In this document: positions 57,157 through 64,000 of the stretch, one piece after another
Numbering within the stretch: the stretch's first letter is position 1
Layout of the letters: each line of letters starts with the position of its first letter
Origin: Xanthoparmelia taractica
Lineage: Eukaryota; Ascomycota; Lecanoromycetes; Lecanorales; Parmeliaceae
Length of the DNA: 64,000 nt
Assembly (NCBI GenBank): GCA_033085395.1
Contig: JANQBS010000087.1
Span: forward strand, 1-64,000
Reading direction: 5' to 3'
Position numbers and translations under genes: made by a program
The notes under the pieces: generated by a model
Databases searched by the model: none
Told to the model about the DNA's origin: nothing
The model's input: only the letters and a program-made list of their open reading frames with translations

Positions 57157-59064
57157 ATGTTTTATTTGGGTCTCATCCTTTTGGGCTGCAGCCAGTTGGC
57201 ATTAGCAAAGACCGTCACCTACGACTGGAGCATTGACTGGGTCAACAGGAATCCTGATGGAGCTTTCCCCCGGCCTGTCATTGGGATCAATGGTGAATGG
57301 CCGTGTCCGCAGATAGACGTCGACCTTGGAGACCACCTCGTCGTCAACATATACAACAACCTTGGCAATGAGTCAACCGGTCTTCATTGGCATGGACTTA
57401 ACCAGTATGGTCATGCAACCATGGACGGTTCTGCTGGAGCCGCTCAATGCCCAGTGCCTCCAAACAGCAGCTTCACTTACTCATTTCCAGTAAGCTGACT
57501 TCTCCCCAAGTTGGGCATGGGCACTGACAGCTTCACTAGATCAACCAGACGGGCTCTTATTGGTACCACTCGCACACTCAGGGCCAATATCCAGACGGCC
57601 TGCGGGGACCTCTCATTGTTCACGATCCAAACCCCCCCTTCCACTTCGATGAAGAGATCACAATGACCTTTTCGGATTGGTACCATGAGGAGATGCCCAC
57701 ACTCCTAAACTATTACCAGTCCACCGCCGATGTCGATAACAATACCATCCAGTCTGGACAGGCGCCAATCCCAGATTCAGGCCTCATCAACGACAGCCAG
57801 AACAATACTATCAAAGTGAAACCAGGAAAGACATACTTGATTCACATGATCGACATGGCCAATTTCCCCGGTGTTGCCGTGTGGTTTCAGGGCCATAACT
57901 TCACCGCCGTCGGAGTCGATGGAGTCTACGTCGAAGAATATTACATGGCGGAGAAAATGCTTCGCCTGGCTCCCGCTCAAAGATGGGACATACTCATCAC
58001 GACCAAGAACGACACGAGCAGCAACTTTGTCATCTTCACGACACTGGATGTCAACATGTTGTTCCCACCGCTGGGCATCCCGACAATCCCTACCTTCAAC
58101 GGTAATGCAACTGCATGGCTCGTCTATGATGAAGCAAAGCCTCTCCCGCCCCAGGTCACCTTCTACGATTTCAACTTTTTCGATGAGGTCAACAACCTCA
58201 TACCCTATGACCGCATGCCTCTACTTGAACCCGTGGACAAACGCATCACTATGACCATGGACAACGCGACCTATGATGGCATCACCCGTTTCACCATCAA
58301 CGACGTCACCTACATTCCCCAAAAGGTCCCTTCTCTCTACACGGCCCTCACCGTCGGCAACTATAGCACCGACCCAGTAGTCTACGGCGTCAACAGCAAC
58401 CCCTTCGTGCTCAACTACGGTGAAGTAATCGAGCTTGTAGTCAACAACAAGCACGAGAACCTGCACCCGATGCATCTCCACGGCCATCAGTTCCAAGTAC
58501 TGCAGCGCGGGTTTCCCGACACGGGCGGGATATGGGATGGGACTTACGACAAGAATGTGTCCGCCTACCCAATCCGACGAGACACGGTCATGTTGAACAA
58601 GAACTCGTCATCCGTATGGCGGTTCAGGGCCGATAATCCTGGAGTGTGGCTCTTCCATTGCCACATCGAGTACCACATCACATCTGGTCTCATGGCCACC
58701 ATAGTCGAGGCGCCAGACCACCTGGGTAACCTCACGGTTCCAAAGGATCATATTGCTGCTTGCCAGCATTACGGCATGGACTACAGAGGGAATGCGGGCG
58801 GAAATACGAAAAATCCTTTGGATGTCTCCATGCAAGTGACGGCGGCTAACTCGAGTAGTTTTACGCCTAACTATGGGTAAGAGTCCTCTAATCCTTACCA
58901 TGGATGCACTCGGCTAACGTGTTCACTTTTTCAGTGCGATCTTCCCACCACCCATCGGTGCTGGATCCTCGACATCCAAGAAGCGAGATCTTTCAGGCCC
59001 GCCCATCAGGAAGCGAAATTTTTCAGGTCCTCTTAAGAACCGACTGGTAAGACTTGGAGAATAG
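57157..59064 (+). CDS. Secreted multicopper oxidase (Fet3/laccase type)
   Basis: Exons 57,157-57,489, 57,540-58,876 and 58,935-59,064 with introns of 50 and 58 bp (GTAAGC...CACTAG, GTAAGA...TTTCAG), giving 599 residues. The signal peptide is FYLGLILLGCSQLALA. All copper ligands are present: HWHG (77-80), YWYHSH (118-123), HPMHLHGH (near 419) and HCHIEYH (near 484-490). Overall similarity is to iron-transport ferroxidases (GINGEWPCPQ, GQYPDGLRGPLIVHDP, LSDWYHEEMP-like block, YPIRRDT). Two features differ from Fet3: the position of its ferroxidase Glu in VVEVDG reads AVGVDG, and there is no C-terminal membrane helix. The tail instead has KKRDLSGP and RKRNFSGP with dibasic sites. No Ftr1 permease lies nearby. 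An extracellular oxidase with laccase-like rather than iron-uptake function is inferred. Confidence 0.88.
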
Positions 59065-59998
59065 GGTAGTGTACAGAGTTGTTAGCAATTCTGGTGATTT
59101 GCATGCTCCAAGAGAGTCCCATCACGGCGTTTCGTGGCACAGCGTTGTTTGCCGCATTTCCAGGTGCAGGTAGCTTTTATTCTTATGTCGATAATCTCTA
59201 ATCCATAATGCTAAATGCATCATGCACAAAAAAAAAAAAACGCGCAGTATCAGGAGCTTTTATTAATCTCTTTGCTTTTTCCCTATTATTTCTGTATATC
59301 CTTAACCACCCCCTTTTTTTTTTTTTTCCTTTCTTTCTTTTTATCAGCATGCACGATCCCGAACCCCCCTGAAAATACTTCCCGCAAGCCCCAAAGCACG
59401 TCAGTCCCTCCGAGTGGCTTGGCCCGAGAATAGAGCAAAAGTAAATCTTTTCCCTCGTTGACCGAAAACCGCCCTAATCCCAACGCCCAACCTCAACACC
59501 GCGCCACACCGCTATGATTTATCTTAACCTAGACAGCACTTCCCGTGTGCACCCAAGAAAGCGCCAAAATAAACAACAAACCAGCCCTCCAGAATAATAA
59601 ACCACGAGCGCCCACCTCCAACTCCAGCACACCACATCACACCACACCGCCCGCCCGTTACGTTACGTTATGAATCCAACGGGCCAGCCAACGGCGGTGC
59701 CCGGCCCTGAAGCCCGGTGGTATACAGCAGGATTTCCCCCTCTTTCCTTCCTCGCTCGCTCCTTCTCCGCCCGCCTCCGCTGGTCGACTCGAGGAGCCAG
59801 CTAGCCGGTCCCGACACCGCCCTGTGGCAATTTATTCTAAATATTCCTGCCAAGCTGGGGAAGGGAGGATTGAACATGTAAAAGACGCATGACGCCAAAC
59901 CACTCTGGGAAACGCCAGCATTGTCATCAATGGTCGCCGGGTGGTGGTGACCCGATATCACGGTAGCAATGGGGATGTGAGATGAGACGCGCTTTGTC
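59065..59998. other. Intergenic, homopolymer-rich
   Basis: Contains an A-run at 59,227-59,240, a long T-run near 59,310-59,330 and CACACC-type low-complexity sequence at 59,630-59,650. No gene. Confidence 0.45.
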
Positions 59999-60226
59999 TT
60001 GATTCATGGATTTGTGGGGGAGTGGGGAGGAGTGGGTGAGTATGTGAGGGACTGTGCAGAAGCGATCAAACTGGCTGGCTGTGAGAGACGCGGCTGGTTC
60101 TCCCTTGTGGGGTTTAGCCAGGGCTTGCTCGGAGCGTATGCGATCTTTGGTTGGGAATTTTCACATGCGACTACAGGTGACATTGTGCCCGTTGTGGATC
60201 TTCTCACCATTGAAGTCGAGAGGTAA
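59999..60226 (+). pseudogene. Possible thioesterase-like fragment
   Basis: A 75-codon frame reads FVGEWGGVGEYVRDCAEAIK, then FSLVGFSQGLLGAYAIFG. GFSQG followed by a small hydrophobic helix resembles the nucleophile elbow of palmitoyl-protein thioesterases, which have a similar F-x-G-x-V...V-x2-C segment upstream. No His or Asp part of a catalytic triad could be placed in the following 300 bp. The call is weak; it may be chance. Confidence 0.22.
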
Positions 60227-61360
60227 TGGGGTCGGAGAAGCGGTGGTGCGCCCTGAGCCGTCGTGTTTCTATGAGCCGGAGAGGGCCTCTGGTATAGGTG
60301 CGCGGGACATGGCTGGAAGGAATTTTGAAAGGGGCGATATTTGGCAGAGGAAGGAAGAAATCTTATACTGAAGGGGGAACAGTGATAATACTTTTGTCTA
60401 CAGCTTACAACATATGCTCCTTTGCCTTCTTTGAAGAGGGTATGAGCGGATCCGCCATGCAGAGATGGTGGTAGACCTCTCTCCTCTGCAACTGTGAATG
60501 TGGGGATACAATAGCTGAGGCCGGGAGCGTAGACGACTCTGCCCTGCCAGTCGACTTTGCTTGAAAATATTCCTTGAAAAGGTCGAGTTCTCATTTACAG
60601 TCAATTCGAGAGCGCTCTCCACTTTGAAGTGCTTCCCCAATCAATCAATCAATCAAGCATCCAACGTGCTTGAGACGCTGCCAACGCATGTACTATACGG
60701 CCAAGACTTCCATGAAGTCCATCATCCTACCGTGAAATGAAAGTATACAGCACCACACCCTCATACACAACCACATTACCATCACCATGATTCGTCCCTT
60801 TACCGAATGCCCTCTACACCAAGACCCCCGACAACCAAAGCGCTCTCCACCTTCGCTTAACAAAGAAAGCGCGCGCCCAGCCTTCCCGCCATAGCCATCA
60901 TCGCGCAGTAGTCTTGCAAAGGTCCCATAAGTAGCTGAAGCGGTACAAGCTTTTGTCATTATTATCTCGGTGAACGTCCACCCACTCACACGACGTCATG
61001 CCCCCCCGTCCCCCCCCCCCCCCCCTTTGTCTATAAATAAGGCCGCAGTCCTCCGCTGCAAAGACGCTGCAGCTAGGAAATATGTTTTGTTTTTTTTACA
61101 AATGAGGAAGGTGTCAGTCAGCCGCCAGGGCCAAGGCTGCTGATGATTGGTCTTACCGAAGCGAAGATTGCTGCAACTAGTTCTACTGTACTTTACGTGC
61201 ATCGAAGATACGACCTAGAGCAGGTTAATCGCCTATGCATGTGGAACAAGGATTGTTTTACAAGCTGGAGTAACCTTGGGTCGTCGCACATGGTGGGGCG
61301 GGCGGTAAGGCTGAGATGGTGGGATCGGGGCCTCGATCAATTCTACTCTACGTCCTATTA
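60227..61360. other. Intergenic, no supported gene
   Basis: A C-run of about 17 bases lies near 61,008-61,024. Short ATCAATCAATCA repeat at 60,640-60,656. No gene seen. Confidence 0.4.
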
Positions 61361-63242
61361 ATCGTCGCATAATACTTTCGTCGCTTCGCTCCTAGTAGTA
61401 GTCACCTCAACCAATCATATTAGGCTATTTCTTCTTTCCAAGCATTCTATTTACATGTAGCCGTCTCATCCTTGCCTCCCACTTGATGTGGTTCTTCTTA
61501 TCTATCATGACTATGGATCTGAACGGTTGCCAGGCCTTGATCAAGGATTTTGAGTGGTCATTGGCCTGTCTCTTCGCAGCCTTTTGGGCCTTGATCAGGG
61601 CTACTTCCGCCTTCGAAACATTATCCTGATACGCCACCTTCTCTTGGGCTCTAACGTTATGAATAGTGATAATCCCATCCTTCTGGGCAATGGTTTCAGG
61701 AAGGGATTTACGTGCCCGCCGAGCAATGGCGAAGTCTTACATATTTTTGAGCTGTTTGGCCACTAGCTTGAAAGAATAAGCTAGGGCATTTTCACCCTTA
61801 ATGACCTGACGAATAGATTCTTCAAGATCTTCTAAGTAAGTGGAGTTCATCTCTTTTTGAAGAGCTATTTCATGGGCCAGAACCTCGAAAGATTCATAGG
61901 GAGTTTGTGCAAATAGTGAAAGAATCTCTCGTTCCGGTGTCAAATCTCTATTGAGATGAGTATATGTAGCCCGAATTTTGGTGAGAACTTGCTCAGGATT
62001 AAAGGGAAATAAGCCTATTTTACGAAAGGCACTTATGATATTGTGATTAGTGAAGGTTCTTTCTCGTATACTCTGAAAATAGGCTAAGAATTTCAGTTTG
62101 TCAAAGTCACTGTTTCCGAGGCGAATCACCTTATCGATTGACTCTTGATGATAGTGTTTGAATGGCTGAAAGAGGCCGACGTCTAATGGTTGAGTTAGAT
62201 GTGTGGTATGGGCTGGAAGGCGAAACAGAACGATCCTATTGGTCCTGGTAAAGTCTCAGAATTTGTATGTTAGATGAGAACCATAACCATCCATTATTAG
62301 AAGTCGATACACTCCTCTTTGAGTCTCACGGCTGTGCCTTTCGAAATGAATAAGCCATTCGTATGCCAAGTAGTTATTTGAGTACCCAGAATCACTGACG
62401 GCCAGGGTAGTGTTCTCATCAATATTGTTGTGTACCCATTTATTCAAAATATGCCTTCCCTGCAGGATGATCATTGCGGGGATCGCAAAGCCTCCAGCAC
62501 TAATACACTCCACGGACGTGATATATGATCGTATATCAGGATCCGTTATGAGAAGCTGCTTGACTCGATGAGCTGTAACGACCCATTGCGCCTTGCCACA
62601 GCCAATCCGGAAGCCCGTTTCGTCCATATTCCACACGTCCCAGTGCTCTATTCCCAGCTGCTCACAGATCTCTTGAAACTTCCTGAAGTAGTGTAGAATA
62701 TCCTTCAAATTATGCGCATTCTTTCGAGCAGCAGCAAGTGGTTTTTGCTTTCTTTTGACGAATTCGGGGTGTCTCGTAAGGAATCGTTTGGTTCAGTGAT
62801 CCTCTACAACTCGATTAATTCCAGCCTCAGCAAGTAGATAATTTGCGGCCTTTCGGATCATGATTGGCTTTGCTGATATATCGAACGAGTCTAATTGATG
62901 AATATACTCGCAAATAGCCTCCTCCATTTCGTCTGTAAGGGCTTTGCCTGCTGCTGGTCGACTTGATTTGGAACAGCCCCCCGCACACCGTCTTTGAAGC
63001 TTTCCCGGCAACACGTTATATTCACGCGTAATACTAGCGATGGACGCGTCAGGATTGGTGGATAGATAGGCCATAGCCTCATCAATACGGGCCTCTTGGG
63101 CCCAGTAACCCTGATCCATTGTGGTGGTTGTGGAGTGTGGAATAATGGAAGAAGAAAATACGCTAATATGATTGATTGAGGTGGCCGATTGGTTGAGGTG
63201 GCTACTACTAGGAGCGAAGCGACGAAAGTATTATGCGACGAT
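61361..63242 (-). mobile_element. Fot1/pogo-type DNA transposon, 1,882 bp
   Basis: Inverted terminal repeats of about 56 bp begin ATCGTCGCATAATACTTTCG (left at 61,361; reverse complement ending at 63,242) and match with about one difference. Both ends are flanked by TA (61,359-61,360 and 63,243-63,244), the duplication expected for Tc1/mariner-pogo elements. Length and single minus-strand gene fit Fot1-like elements. Confidence 0.9.
61425..63119 (-). pseudogene. Pogo-type DDE transposase with three stops
   Basis: One continuous frame of 565 codons from the ATG at 63,119 to 61,425. The N-terminus has a helix-turn-helix region (ASIASITREYNV) and a CENPB-like second part (EAICEYIHQLDSFD, FLTRHPEFVKRK). 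The DDE_1 core has NMDETGF, IMDGYGSH and PLDVGLFQPFK, so the three catalytic Asp residues are kept. The C-terminal tail is Lys/Ala-rich (ALIKAQKAAKRQAN). It is broken only by three in-frame nonsense codons: TGA at 62,793-62,795 (after VVEDH), TGA at 62,256-62,258 (after LTYKF) and TAA at 61,737-61,739 (after LKNM). No insertion or deletion shifts the frame. Confidence 0.88.
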
Positions 63243-63244
63243 TA

Positions 63245-64000
63245 GGGAGTACCTCACTGTTTTTGTTATCGTGCTCCATGCGGCCATGCCCAGATTGTTT
63301 CGTTTGACTATATTAGTCGGGCTTGTCCGCATAAAAGACAAGTTTGCCGCATGAGAACTGGTCACACCAGGAAAAGGTCAGTCTGAGCCTACACACATCC
63401 TTGCTTGGTATCAGTTATACTTAGAAAACATCTCCTCTAGATCTCATCGCTGCTTGGAAACGCAGGAATCAAAAAGGAAGTTTCGCACTTGTTTCTGTGG
63501 TGGTGTGGAATCTGAAACCAGGGCGGCATCCTGCCCGCACGATTCCCGTTTATTTCACTACCGCGCCAATCATGCTACTCTATCTGTCTCTGCCGTTTGT
63601 GTGGCTTCAGACTGGTGCATACATATACATCTGCAGAACAATGGTATCGGGGGCCAAGCCACACTATCTTCCAGTTCACATCCTTCACATGTTTCGTAGT
63701 ACCGAGTACACCTGTCTTAGAGCTCTGGATTTCCCGTCCCTTTGTTTCTAAAACCTCTCGGAGACTGCTGTTGCAGAGATAATTGTGTTCTCAGAAGAAT
63801 GATAGTCTAGGCAGAGACGATGCTTTCAAGTCTCTCTTTCCTCGGGTCACAAGCGATACCTACCAATTACACTCAAGCCTTCTCGGTTACGCTGAGCGGT
63901 AACTGGGATGGCAATGATGGCATCTAGCCTACCTTTATGATCCGGGTTGGCACTCCTGCCCAACTCTTCCGTGTTTTACCTTCGACCAGCGGAACAGAGA
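63245..64000. other. Intergenic to window end
   Basis: Overlapping plus-strand frames near 63,454-63,782 are short and carry no domain. Nothing else supported. Confidence 0.35.

Noticed and set aside
40389..59064. A secondary-metabolite cluster (NRPS-like, regulator, dehydrogenase, oxidase)
   Set aside because: Genes are far apart, the NRPS-like piece is a short relic, and a core-pathway pseudogene and a sugar transporter lie between.
60004..60594. Minus-strand frame of 196 codons
   Set aside because: Pro/Ser-rich with no domain; likely chance in low-stop DNA.

Overview
The window looks like nuclear DNA of a filamentous ascomycete (Pezizomycotina). Genes carry short introns (about 50-105 bp) with GT...AG ends, and there is a Zn2Cys6 regulator, a WSC-domain protein, an Rds1/LsdA-like ferritin-fold protein and an ABCG transporter of fungal type. 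About 17 kb is extremely AT-rich and full of TA and stop codons, as expected after repeat-induced point mutation (RIP).

Region 1 (1 to about 17,020) is this AT-rich island. Its host element is a telomere-linked RecQ-like helicase gene (TLH) on the minus strand, with its 5' part at 11,648-15,830 and its 3' part at 2,999-3,862. A 7,777-bp hAT DNA transposon (3,863-11,639) splits it between two perfect copies of CTCACTGT. Reading across one copy of that octamer joins the two helicase halves in frame. The hAT carries a recognisable but riddled transposase (BED finger, catalytic region, dimerisation domain) and a second unrecognised minus-strand coding remnant. To the left lie a 161-bp-period satellite, a second decayed copy of the TLH 3' end, and an internally deleted hAT derivative (about 95-908). 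A palindromic module of about 95 bp sits at both edges of the island (1-93 and 17,022-17,115).

Region 2 (17.1-38 kb) has balanced base composition. It holds a secreted protein, a broken carboxymuconolactone decarboxylase-like gene, a ferritin-like secreted protein, an F-box-like protein, a head-to-head pair of small secreted proteins, a small fungal family gene, a WSC-domain secreted protein and a large ABCG transporter. The secreted pair shares a cysteine pattern and an intron position with the N-terminal domain of the WSC protein. A 911-bp non-autonomous element with long inverted repeats and an 8-bp duplication (37,443-38,353) closes this part.

Region 3 (38.4-64 kb) mixes relics and intact genes: an NRPS-like adenylation-domain relic, a Zn2Cys6 regulator, an unknown protein, a short-chain dehydrogenase convergent with a frameshifted sugar transporter, a homoserine-kinase pseudogene, an intact Fet3/laccase-type multicopper oxidase, a doubtful thioesterase-like fragment, and a Fot1/pogo element (61,361-63,242) whose transposase is stopped by exactly three nonsense codons.

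There is no sign of one co-regulated pathway. The pattern is a young accessory region beside a transposon graveyard, with secreted and transport functions and several decayed gene copies. Nothing was computed by alignment. Family names come from motif recognition, and intron ends were read by eye.
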